In this document: positions 1 through 5,622 of the stretch, in pieces | Numbering within the stretch: position 1 is the first letter of the stretch | Layout of the letters: every line of letters begins with the position of its first letter | From: Accumulibacter sp. | Lineage (GTDB): Bacteria; Pseudomonadota; Gammaproteobacteria; Burkholderiales; Rhodocyclaceae | NCBI GenBank assembly: GCA_031276375.1 | Contig: JAISNE010000001.1 | Coordinates: 1 to 5,684 of the forward strand | Length of the DNA: 5,684 nucleotides | Direction: 5' to 3' | Program-made: the position numbers and the translations under genes | Notes under the pieces: model-generated | The model's input: the letters and a program-made list of their open reading frames with translations, nothing else | Database searches by the model: none | What the model was told of the DNA's origin: nothing

Positions 1-861
1 TTCATGAAGAAGCATCCAGACATCAAGATCGATTTCCAGTCGGCCGGCGCCGGCAAGCTGATGGCCAAGATCGCCGCCGAGCGCGAGTCCGGCAAGATTC
101 TCGCCGACGTGCTGTGGACCAGCGAGGTGCCGGATTTCTACCAGCTCAAGGCCAACGGTCTGCTGCTGCCGTACATTCCGGCCGAGACGAAGGCGCTGCT
201 CAATCCGCTGCCGGATTACGACGGTTCGTTTACCGCCGCGCGCCTGGGCACCCTGGGGATCGCTTACAACACGCGCCTCATCAAGGAAGCGCCAAAGCAC
301 TGGGACGATCTCAAGACGCCGGCGTTCAAGGGCGCCTTCGGCATCGCCAACCCGGCGCTTTCCGGCACCGCCTACATGAGCGTGGCGGTGATTTCCAAGA
401 CCTTCGGATGGGAATTCTTCGAATCGCTGCGGGCCAACGGCGCCAAGATGGGCAAGGGTTCGGGCCAGGTCGTCGATGACACGGCCTCCGGCGACCTGGT
501 GGCCTGTCTGGCGGTCGATTACATCACGCTCGACAAGATCGACAAGGGCGCGACGCTGCAACTCGTTTATCCGCCCGAAATGCTGGTCGTCCCAAGCCCG
601 GTGGCGATCTTCAAGGACAGCCCGAACATCGACGCGGCCAAGAAGTTCGTCGACTTCCTGCTGTCCCGGGAAGGTCAGTCGATCGTCGTCGAGGACGGCA
701 CCCTGCCGGTACGCGCCGACGTGAAGATACCGGAACGCTACAAGCAGTTGCCGGCGGTGGAGGACGCGATCAAGCGCGCCATGAAGATCGATTACCAGGC
801 GGTCATGTCCGAAAAAGAGGCGACGATCAAGAAATTCGCCGAAATCATGCAGAAGAAGTAA
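1..861 (+). CDS. ABC transporter periplasmic solute-binding protein, 5'-truncated
   Basis: Binds a solute in the periplasm and delivers it to the membrane permease encoded downstream. The frame is open at base 1 (a Phe codon precedes the first Met at 4), and the visible protein begins inside the usual first helix, in a 'F-x-KKHPDIKI' context. The true start, signal peptide and first beta strand, perhaps 45-60 residues, therefore lie upstream of the window. Counting from Met at 4, recognisable family-1 solute-binding (FbpA/FutA/PhnS-like) segments are LGIAYNT (83-90), the 'W-DDL-P-FKG' block (100-110), the 'NPALSGTAY' block (116-124), VVPSPVAIFK (195-204) and AAKKFVDFLLSREGQ (211-225). The tandem Tyr pair used by many Fe3+-binding members is not visible; only single tyrosines occur, such as Y173 and Y189. 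Iron is therefore not assured, and a phosphonate or other anionic solute is possible. The stop is 8 nt before the next gene, fitting an operon. Family assignment is confident; substrate is not. Confidence 0.9.
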   Translation, partial: FMKKHPDIKIDFQSAGAGKLMAKIAAERESGKILADVLWTSEVPDFYQLKANGLLLPYIPAETKALLNPLPDYDGSFTAARLGTLGIAYNTRLIKEAPKHWDDLKTPAFKGAFGIANPALSGTAYMSVAVISKTFGWEFFESLRANGAKMGKGSGQVVDDTASGDLVACLAVDYITLDKIDKGATLQLVYPPEMLVVPSPVAIFKDSPNIDAAKKFVDFLLSREGQSIVVEDGTLPVRADVKIPERYKQLPAVEDAIKRAMKIDYQAVMSEKEATIKKFAEIMQKK

Positions 862-869
862 GCGCCGTC

Positions 870-1958
870 ATGGCCAGCATTGAAATCAGGGATGTCAGCA
901 AGCGTTACGCCGGCCGGGCGATCCTGTCCGGCCTGTCGCTGGCGCTGGAGGACGGCGAGTGCTTCACCCTGCTCGGCCCGTCCGGATGCGGCAAGACCGT
1001 GCTGCTGCGGCTGATCGCGGGCTTCGAGGCGCCGGACTCCGGCAGCATCCTGATCGGCGACAAGGCGGTCGCCGACGCCGCCTCGGGGCGCATGGCGCCG
1101 CCGGACAAGCGCGGCCTCGGCATGGTCTTCCAGGACTACGCGGTGTGGCCGCACATGACGGTCTTCGCCAACGTCGCCTATCCGCTCAGGCTGGCGGGCG
1201 TGAAAGGCGACGAGTTGCGCGACCGGACGATGCGCTGTGTCGAACTGGTCGGTCTCGCCGGCCTCGACCAGCGCCTGCCGTCGCAGCTTTCGGGCGGACA
1301 GCAGCAGCGCGTGGCGCTGGCCCGCGCGCTGGTGTCCGAACCCGGCATTCTGCTGCTCGACGAGCCGCTGAACAATCTCGACGCCAACCTGCGCGAAGAA
1401 ATGCGCTTCGAGATCAAGGCCTTGCAGCAAAAGACCGGGGTCACCATCCTGTACGTGACGCACGACCAGGAAATCGCCCTGGGCATCGCCGACCGCCTCG
1501 CCGTCATGGACGAGCACGGCAAGCTGTGCCAGATCGGCACGCCGGAAGAGGTATATGAGCATCCGGCGGACGATTTCGTCTTCCGCTTTCTGGGCATCGC
1601 CAACTTCCTGTTTTTCACGCGCGAAGGCAATGTCCTGCGCGCCGGCAATTCGCGCGAATCCTGGCGCGGGCCGCCGCCCGACATCGACGGGAAATTGCTG
1701 ACCGCCGGTTTTCGCCCGAGCGATGTGCTGCTCGCGCGCGAGGGCGAAGGTTTTTCGGGAATCATCCGCCGCGCCAGCTTCCTCGGCGCGCAGTTCGATT
1801 ACCTGATCGAGATCGCCGGCGTGCTCATCCGCGCGGCGCTGCCCAGCCACGAATGCGTCGCCCGCGGGCTGCTGTTCGCCGAAGGCGACGCCTGCCGGGT
1901 GGAGCTGGCGACCGTGCAATGGTTCGCGGGCCATGTCGCCGCCGCCGAAAAACTATGA
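870..1958 (+). CDS. ABC importer nucleotide-binding subunit 1
   Basis: Cytoplasmic ATPase that should drive import through the fused permease encoded next. The 362-residue protein has the full set of nucleotide-binding motifs: aromatic A-loop residue near Y13, Walker A GPSGCGKT (36-43), Q-loop Gln88 in FQDYAVWPH, signature LSGGQ (140-144), Walker B ILLLDEP (160-166), D-loop NNLD (168-171) and switch His198 in VTHDQ. Residues from about 275 to 350 form a TOBE-like C-terminal domain typical of the FbpC/PotA/CysA/MalK class. Length is normal for that class. ATG at 870 is chosen because it gives the standard N-terminus (MASIEIRDVSKRY) 8 nt after the upstream stop; the ribosome binding site is weak, which suits translational coupling. 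The TGA stop overlaps an ATG (ATGA at 1955-1958) in the frame of the permease, although that is probably not the permease's real start. The protein is paralogous to the ATPase at 3791, with identical motif spacing. The substrate is unknown. Confidence 0.95.
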   Translation: MASIEIRDVSKRYAGRAILSGLSLALEDGECFTLLGPSGCGKTVLLRLIAGFEAPDSGSILIGDKAVADAASGRMAPPDKRGLGMVFQDYAVWPHMTVFANVAYPLRLAGVKGDELRDRTMRCVELVGLAGLDQRLPSQLSGGQQQRVALARALVSEPGILLLDEPLNNLDANLREEMRFEIKALQQKTGVTILYVTHDQEIALGIADRLAVMDEHGKLCQIGTPEEVYEHPADDFVFRFLGIANFLFFTREGNVLRAGNSRESWRGPPPDIDGKLLTAGFRPSDVLLAREGEGFSGIIRRASFLGAQFDYLIEIAGVLIRAALPSHECVARGLLFAEGDACRVELATVQWFAGHVAAAEKL

Positions 1959-1971
1959 CGGGCGTCCCGAT

Positions 1972-2000
1972 GTTTCAATCCACGCCCGCAACCGGGCGAC
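1972..2000 (-). repeat. Solitary type I-C-like CRISPR repeat sequence
   Basis: Read on the minus strand, this 29-nt sequence starts GTCGCCCG, has a GTTG loop and ends CGGGCGTGGATTGAAAC. That matches the layout of type I-C (Dvulg) CRISPR repeats: a 5' GTCGC, a GC stem-loop and the 3' GTGGATTGAAAC tail. The usual length is 32 nt; this copy is 3 nt shorter within the stem-loop. The stem is perfect (1983-1988 with 1993-1998, loop 1989-1992). On the plus strand its translations (VSIHARNRATT, FQSTPATGRQ) are like the spurious peptides commonly called from I-C arrays. No second copy lies at repeat-spacer distance, and there is no leader or cas gene in the window, so this is not called a CRISPR array. 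It may be an orphan repeat or a lookalike palindrome. Confidence 0.6.
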
Positions 2001-2003
2001 AAC

Positions 2004-2032
2004 GCTTGGAAGGGGCCGCGCCCCTCCCAAGC
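2004..2032. repeat. Strong palindrome (REP-like hairpin) inside the operon
   Basis: The left arm 2004-2016 (gcttggaaggggc) pairs with 2020-2032 (gcccctcccaagc) at 12 of 13 positions, with one A/C mismatch at 2010/2026 and a 3-nt loop. It starts 3 nt after the CRISPR-like repeat. There is no following U-tract, so it is not a standard intrinsic terminator. It could be a dispersed REP-like element, an mRNA-stability hairpin or part of an attenuator. Its left arm can instead pair with 2059-2066. Confidence 0.7.
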
Positions 2033-2039
2033 CAGACGA

Positions 2040-2055
2040 TCCCCCGGAAGGGGGA
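2040..2055. repeat. Small GC hairpin upstream of permease start
   Basis: A perfect 6-bp stem (2040-2045 tccccc with 2050-2055 ggggga) closes a GGAA loop. The purine tract 2050-2057 can alternatively pair with the CCTCCC at 2023-2028 through GGGAGG at 2052-2057. That alternative nests inside the 8-bp pairing of 2004-2011 with 2059-2066. The region ahead of the permease can thus adopt at least two exclusive folds. Function is not known. Confidence 0.55.
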
Positions 2056-2066
2056 GGTTTCCAAGC

Positions 2067-2070
2067 GGAG
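2067..2070 (+). promoter_or_regulatory. Probable ribosome binding site of the permease
   Basis: GGAG lies 10 nt before the ATG at 2081. It supports 2081 over the in-frame ATG at 1955, which would prepend a 42-residue peptide translated from the CRISPR-like repeat and hairpins. A stronger purine tract (2050-2057) is too far from 2081 to serve directly. Confidence 0.5.
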
Positions 2071-2080
2071 TTTGTTTTCG

Positions 2081-3781
2081 ATGAATACACGAACAAAGCC
2101 GGCGCCGCGGGGATTCGGTACCCCCGAACTGCTTTTCCTGCTGTCGGTCGGCGTGCTGGTCGTCGTCGTCGCGTTTCCGATGCTGCTGATCTTTTTCAAC
2201 GCATTCTGGGTCAACGGGCATTTCAACATCGTGGACGTGCTCGCGGTGCTGCGGCGCGAGGAAACCTACCAGGCGCTGCTCAATTCGTTGATCCTCTCCG
2301 GCGGCGTCACCGTCACCGGAACGATCGTCGGCACCTTTTTCGCCTGGCTGGTCACGCGCACCGACCTGCCGTTCAAGAGCACCATGAAGCTCCTGTTCCT
2401 GGTGCCGTTCATGCTGCCGGCCTTCATCGGCGCGCTGGCCTGGAAGATGCTGCTCTCGCCGCGCGCCGGCTACATCAACCGCCTGTTCATGGACGTGCTC
2501 GGCTTCGACAGCCCGTTCTTCGACATCTACAGCTACGCCGGAATCATCCTCGTCGAAACGATGTACCTGTTTCCCTTCGTGTTCATCCAGGTCAGCGGCG
2601 CGCTCGAACGGATGGATCCGACACTGGAGGAATCGGCGCGCATTTCCGGGGCGGACCTCTTCACCATCACGCGCAAGATCACCATCCCGCTGGTGCTGCC
2701 GTCGATCGTCTCCGGCGCGCTCCTGATCATGCTCTACTCGATGGCGCATTTCGGCACGGTCGCCGTGCTGGGCGTCGAAATCGGCATTTACAACATCCCG
2801 GTGCTGATCTACGAAAAAATCCACCAGAGCGCGGGCAGCTTCGATTCGATCCGCACCGCCACCGTGCTGGCCACCGTGCTGGTCATCACCGCCGCGCTGA
2901 TCCTCTGGGCGCAGAACCGGGTGCTGGCCAAGGGCAAATACCAGATCATCGCCGGCAAGAGCTTCCGCCCGACCGAACTCAAGCTGCGCGGACTGCGCAT
3001 CCCGCTGCTGATCCTTTGCATCGCCTACATCGCGCTGACCATCGTCCTGCCCACCGCCACCATCTTCATGGTCGGCGGGCTGAAAACCTACGGCCTGCCG
3101 TTCACCCTGGAAAACATGACCTGGGGCAACTACAACCACATCCTGTTCGAGTGGGACCTCACCCGCGATTCGATCTGGAACAGCATCAGCCTGGGCATCG
3201 CCGCCGCGCTGATCACCATGTTCGCCGGCGTGGTCATCTCCTACGTCATCGTCAAGATGAAGGTGCGCGGCAAGGGTTTCCTCGAATTCCTGGGCATGCT
3301 GCCGTTCTCGGTGCCCGGCTCGGTGATCGCGCTGGGAGTGATCCTGGCCTGGAGCGGCAAGTTCGGGATCAACCTCTACAACACGGTGTGGATCATCCTG
3401 GTCGCCTACATCGCCCGCTACATGGCCTTCTCGCTCAAGGCCAACTCGGCGGCGCTGGAGCAGGTGCACGATTCGCTGGTCGAAGCGGCGCGCGCCGCCG
3501 GCGCCAGCATGGCCCAGGCCCTGCGCGACGTGGTCGTGCCGCTGGTGCGTCCGGGCATGATCGCCGCCTTTTTCCTGATCTTCCTGCCGGCGCTGCGCGA
3601 GCTGACCGTCTCGGTGCTGCTCTACGGACCGACCACGCGCACCATCGGCGTCGCCATCTACACGCTCAACGAAGACGGCGAAACGGTTTACTCCGCCGCG
3701 CTGGCCGGCATCGCCCTGATTATCATCGTGGTCGGCGAAATCCTGATCAAACGCCTGGTCACCGGCAAGAGCGGCGCATAG
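2081..3781 (+). CDS. Fused two-domain ABC importer permease (FbpB/SfuB-like)
   Basis: Inner-membrane channel of the importer. The 566-residue protein contains two homologous permease halves in one chain, as in FbpB/SfuB-type and 2-aminoethylphosphonate-type permeases; about 12 membrane helices are expected. Clear hydrophobic segments include residues 16-42, 67-92, 103-126, 152-170, 206-232, 259-277, 307-332, 367-392, 404-424, 432-452, 491-514 and 538-557. Each half carries an EAA-type loop that contacts an ATPase: EESARISGADLFTITRKITIP (about 183-203) and EAARAAGASMAQALRDVVVP (468-487). The frame is open from 1853, but ATG 2081 is preferred: it has GGAG 10 nt upstream and gives a normal N-terminus just before the first helix. 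ATG 1955 (ATGA overlap with the previous stop) is the alternative; its extra residues come from repeat sequence and look non-native. The protein is followed 9 nt later by a second ATPase gene. Substrate is unassigned. Confidence 0.93.
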   Translation: MNTRTKPAPRGFGTPELLFLLSVGVLVVVVAFPMLLIFFNAFWVNGHFNIVDVLAVLRREETYQALLNSLILSGGVTVTGTIVGTFFAWLVTRTDLPFKSTMKLLFLVPFMLPAFIGALAWKMLLSPRAGYINRLFMDVLGFDSPFFDIYSYAGIILVETMYLFPFVFIQVSGALERMDPTLEESARISGADLFTITRKITIPLVLPSIVSGALLIMLYSMAHFGTVAVLGVEIGIYNIPVLIYEKIHQSAGSFDSIRTATVLATVLVITAALILWAQNRVLAKGKYQIIAGKSFRPTELKLRGLRIPLLILCIAYIALTIVLPTATIFMVGGLKTYGLPFTLENMTWGNYNHILFEWDLTRDSIWNSISLGIAAALITMFAGVVISYVIVKMKVRGKGFLEFLGMLPFSVPGSVIALGVILAWSGKFGINLYNTVWIILVAYIARYMAFSLKANSAALEQVHDSLVEAARAAGASMAQALRDVVVPLVRPGMIAAFFLIFLPALRELTVSVLLYGPTTRTIGVAIYTLNEDGETVYSAALAGIALIIIVVGEILIKRLVTGKSGA

Positions 3782-3790
3782 GGACCCAAC

Positions 3791-4864
3791 ATGGCATATA
3801 TCGAACTGAACCAGGTCACCAAACGCTTCGGCGTCATCACCGCGGTCGACCGCATGAACCTCGAAATCGCCCAGGGCGAATGCTTGGCCATGCTCGGCCC
3901 GTCCGGCTGCGGCAAGACGACCACGCTGCGCATGGTGGCCGGCTTCGAGGACCTCGACGAAGGCGAGATCCGCGTCGGCGAACGCATCATCTCGTCGAAA
4001 GCCAAAAAATACTATCTGCCGCCCGAACAGCGCAATTTCGGCATGGTTTTCCAGGCCTTCGCGGTGTGGCCGCACCTCACGGTCTACGAGAACGTCGCGT
4101 TCCCGCTGCGCATCCGCAAACTGCCCAAAAATGAAATTCATGCCCGCACCGAAGAAGCGTTGAAAAACACCAACCTGCTCCCGGTCGCGCAAGGCAGCCC
4201 GGACGACCTCTCCGGCGGCGGCAAACAGCGCGTCGCGCTGGCCAGGGCGCTGGCCATCCGTCCCGACGTGATGCTGCTCGACGAACCGCTGTCCAGCCTC
4301 GACCCGCATTTCCGCGAAGAGATGCGCTTCGAAATCAAGGACTTGCAACGTCGTTTCGGCTTCTCCATCCTGTACGTCACGCACGACCAGTCGGAAGCCA
4401 TGGCGCTGTCCGACCGCATCCTGGTCATGCGCGCCGGAGTCGTGCAACAGATCGGCACGCCGCTGGAAGTCTACAGCGATCCGGCCAACCGCTTCGTTTT
4501 CGAATTCATCGGCCTGTCGTGTTTCATCGAGGCCGGACTCTCGCCCGAAGGCATGTACCTCGGCGGCGAACGCCATCCTTGGCCGGAAGGCATCGAACCG
4601 CCGAACGAAATCATCGCCGCCGGCAAAGGACTGCTGGCCGCCCGGCCGACGGAAATCGACTTCATCGGCGAGGGCGGCATCCGCGGCGAAGTGCTGCGCA
4701 AGGTTTACCTTGGCGAAACGATCGACTACCGCGTGCGCGTGGCCGACACGGAAGTGCGCATCCAGAAGACGCGGCACACCGCGGGCCCCTCGGCGGGCGA
4801 CCGCTGCGGCCTGAGATTCACCCGCCCGCACTGGTATCCCGCCGATGAGAGCAGTGAAAAGTGA
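3791..4864 (+). CDS. ABC importer nucleotide-binding subunit 2, variant signature motif
   Basis: Second cytoplasmic ATPase of the operon, 357 residues. It carries A-loop F13, Walker A GPSGCGKT (36-43), Q-loop Gln88 (FQAFAVWPH), signature LSGGG followed by KQRVALARAL (140-144 onward), Walker B VMLLDEP (160-166), D-loop SSLD (168-171) and switch His198 (VTHDQSEAMALSDR). A TOBE-like tail occupies about 280-345. Every motif sits at the same residue number as in the ATPase at 870, so the two are paralogues, probably from a duplication. The signature has Gly in place of the usual Gln at position 144 (codon GGC at 4219-4221) and Lys at 145. Ser and both essential glycines are kept, so the protein is probably active. 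ATG 3791 lies 9 nt after the permease stop, with AGGGA at 3780-3784 as a modest ribosome binding site. It may form a heterodimer with the first ATPase on the two unlike halves of the permease; this is inference. Confidence 0.93.
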   Translation: MAYIELNQVTKRFGVITAVDRMNLEIAQGECLAMLGPSGCGKTTTLRMVAGFEDLDEGEIRVGERIISSKAKKYYLPPEQRNFGMVFQAFAVWPHLTVYENVAFPLRIRKLPKNEIHARTEEALKNTNLLPVAQGSPDDLSGGGKQRVALARALAIRPDVMLLDEPLSSLDPHFREEMRFEIKDLQRRFGFSILYVTHDQSEAMALSDRILVMRAGVVQQIGTPLEVYSDPANRFVFEFIGLSCFIEAGLSPEGMYLGGERHPWPEGIEPPNEIIAAGKGLLAARPTEIDFIGEGGIRGEVLRKVYLGETIDYRVRVADTEVRIQKTRHTAGPSAGDRCGLRFTRPHWYPADESSEK

Positions 4865-5012
4865 CTGCTCGCCGCAAGCCCGCGGACATGACGAAAACCC
4901 GCGTCTTTGAACGCATGGCGGCGCGTCGTCACCGGATTTGCTTCAAATTACGTCCCAGCCCGACATCGGTTGAAGGGCTGCTTCCCGCCTGCAACGTTGG
5001 AGGAAACAATAT
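4865..5012 (+). other. Intergenic region, end of ABC operon to small gene
   Basis: A 148-nt gap with no convincing gene. It has two weak inverted pairings: CGCGG 4881-4885 with CCGCG 4899-4903, followed by TCTTT, which could be a poor terminator for the operon; and 4956-4961 with 4975-4980 (CAGCCC / GGGCTG, 13-nt loop) in the leader of the next gene. No good -35/-10 pair is visible. The last bases hold the strong ribosome binding site GGAGGA (4999-5004). Confidence 0.4.
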
Positions 5013-5348
5013 ATGCGCAAACTGATTCTGTTTTTGATTCTCTCCGGCGTGGCAATCGCCTCGCAAGGGACTCCGATGCCGGAACAAACCAGAAAGGATT
5101 TCATCAGCAGCGGAACCCGGTCTTGCCTGGCCAAACAACGCCAGGACCCCATGTCCGAGTACATGACGGAATCGCAACGGAGCGAATATTGCCAGTGCGT
5201 CATGACCAGGGCTTCCGAGTTCATTACTCTTGAAGATTTGAAACGCTTTCTTCAAACAAAAAGCAATGCGCATTTTGTTCCAATAGTGGAAAATGCCGCC
5301 GACTATTGCATTCAAATGCTGGTGAAGAAATGGGGTTATTTGAAGTGA
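5013..5348 (+). CDS. Small exported four-cysteine protein, function unknown
   Basis: I do not recognise this 111-residue protein. Residues 1-17 or so (MRKLILFLILSGVAIAS) form a short basic start plus hydrophobic core like a Sec signal peptide, so the mature protein of about 90 residues is probably periplasmic. It has four cysteines (38, 60, 62, 99) in a C-x21-C-x-C-x36-C pattern that includes 'YCQC'. They could form two disulfides or bind a ligand. The middle is polar and helix-like (for example 70-83), ending in a basic WGYLK tail. The start is well supported: GGAGGA at 4999-5004 lies 8 nt before the ATG. It is 148 nt from the transporter operon and has more A/T-ending codons than those genes, so it is probably an independent gene, possibly of different origin. 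An antisense frame at 4929-5315 is less credible because it lacks this start context. Confidence 0.75.
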   Translation: MRKLILFLILSGVAIASQGTPMPEQTRKDFISSGTRSCLAKQRQDPMSEYMTESQRSEYCQCVMTRASEFITLEDLKRFLQTKSNAHFVPIVENAADYCIQMLVKKWGYLK

Positions 5349-5392
5349 ATTCTTCCGGCGCGGCGATCTAGAGATTTTTCGACTTACTCAGC

Positions 5393-5414
5393 AGTCATAC
5401 CAAGTTGCGGTCAA
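5393..5414 (+). repeat. Direct repeat copy 1
   Basis: This 22-nt unit begins AGTCATACCAAGTTG and recurs at 5465-5486 with 20 of 22 bases identical (first 15 identical), a period of 72 nt. This copy overlaps the outer end of the left arm of the long inverted repeat. Confidence 0.8.
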
Positions 5415-5569
5415 ACCAGCGTGATGCGCCAGAAAATGACTGAAATCCTGACACGCCAGACTTGAGTCATACCAAGTTGTGCTCAATAGGCAGTCAATAT
5501 TTCAGTCTGACGTATCGGGATTTCGGTCATTTTTTGGCGTATCACGATGGTTCGACTACAACTTTGTAT
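5397..5569. repeat. Long imperfect inverted repeat, possible MITE or IS-end palindrome
   Basis: The arm 5397-5462 pairs with 5504-5569 (66 positions: 55 Watson-Crick, 5 G/T, 6 mismatches), leaving a 41-nt loop at 5463-5503. The core 5420-5462 with 5504-5546 has 37 of 43 exact pairs, and four of its six differences would be G-U wobbles in a plus-strand RNA. The ends read TACCAAGTTG and CAACTTTGTA, so TA dinucleotides sit at both edges (5398-5399, 5567-5568). TA is the insertion target of IS630/Tc1-mariner elements, and an IS630-like gene begins 54 nt downstream. It could be a palindromic MITE or part of the element's left end. No coding frame is convincing here. Confidence 0.8.
5465..5486 (+). 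repeat. Direct repeat copy 2, in the loop of the inverted repeat
   Basis: Second copy of the 22-nt unit at 5393-5414, differing at two positions (16th C to T and 18th G to C). It lies in the loop of the long inverted repeat. It contains a minor local pairing: TTGAG 5462-5466 with CTCAA 5482-5486. Confidence 0.75.
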
Positions 5570-5588
5570 AGTGCATCAGCCTGAAAAG

Positions 5589-5615
5589 TATAAAATATTC
5601 ACAGAATTGAAAGGA
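5589..5615 (+). promoter_or_regulatory. Possible -10 element and ribosome binding site of the transposase gene
   Basis: The AT-rich stretch has TATAAA at 5589-5594, a plausible -10. The only -35 candidate (TTGTAT, 5564-5569) is 19 nt away and lies inside the right arm of the inverted repeat, so the promoter call is weak. AAGGA at 5611-5615, 7 nt before the ATG at 5623, is a good ribosome binding site. Confidence 0.4.
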
Positions 5616-5622
5616 AATATAT

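Noticed and set aside
792..1934. A 380-codon open frame on the minus strand
   Set aside because: It is antisense to the first ATPase, whose motifs are complete; composition is that of a shadow frame.
2004..2032. Intrinsic terminator within the operon
   Set aside because: The stem is strong but no U-tract follows it, and the downstream genes clearly belong to the same transporter.
1972..2080. A CRISPR array
   Set aside because: Only one repeat-like unit is present. Nothing at one repeat-plus-spacer distance resembles it, and no cas gene or leader is seen.
1933..4134. A 733-codon open frame on the plus strand
   Set aside because: It is a +1-type shadow of the permease and second ATPase, with Arg/His/Pro-rich translation and no domain.
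1799..4831. A 1010-codon open frame on the minus strand
   Set aside because: It is antisense to the permease and second ATPase, which have clear family motifs. The translation is low-complexity, rich in Asp, His, Gln and Arg, typical of the antisense of GC-rich coding sequence.
4881..4908. Terminator after the ABC operon
   Set aside because: The stem is only 5 bp with a 13-nt loop and the T-run is short; too weak to call.
4929..5315. A 128-codon antisense gene opposite the small exported protein
   Set aside because: The plus-strand frame has a strong ribosome binding site, signal peptide and sensible composition; the antisense frame has none of these.
5397..5569. Integron attC site
   Set aside because: The palindrome lacks the paired RYYYAAC/GTTRRRY core boxes expected at attC ends, and there is no integrase or cassette arrangement.
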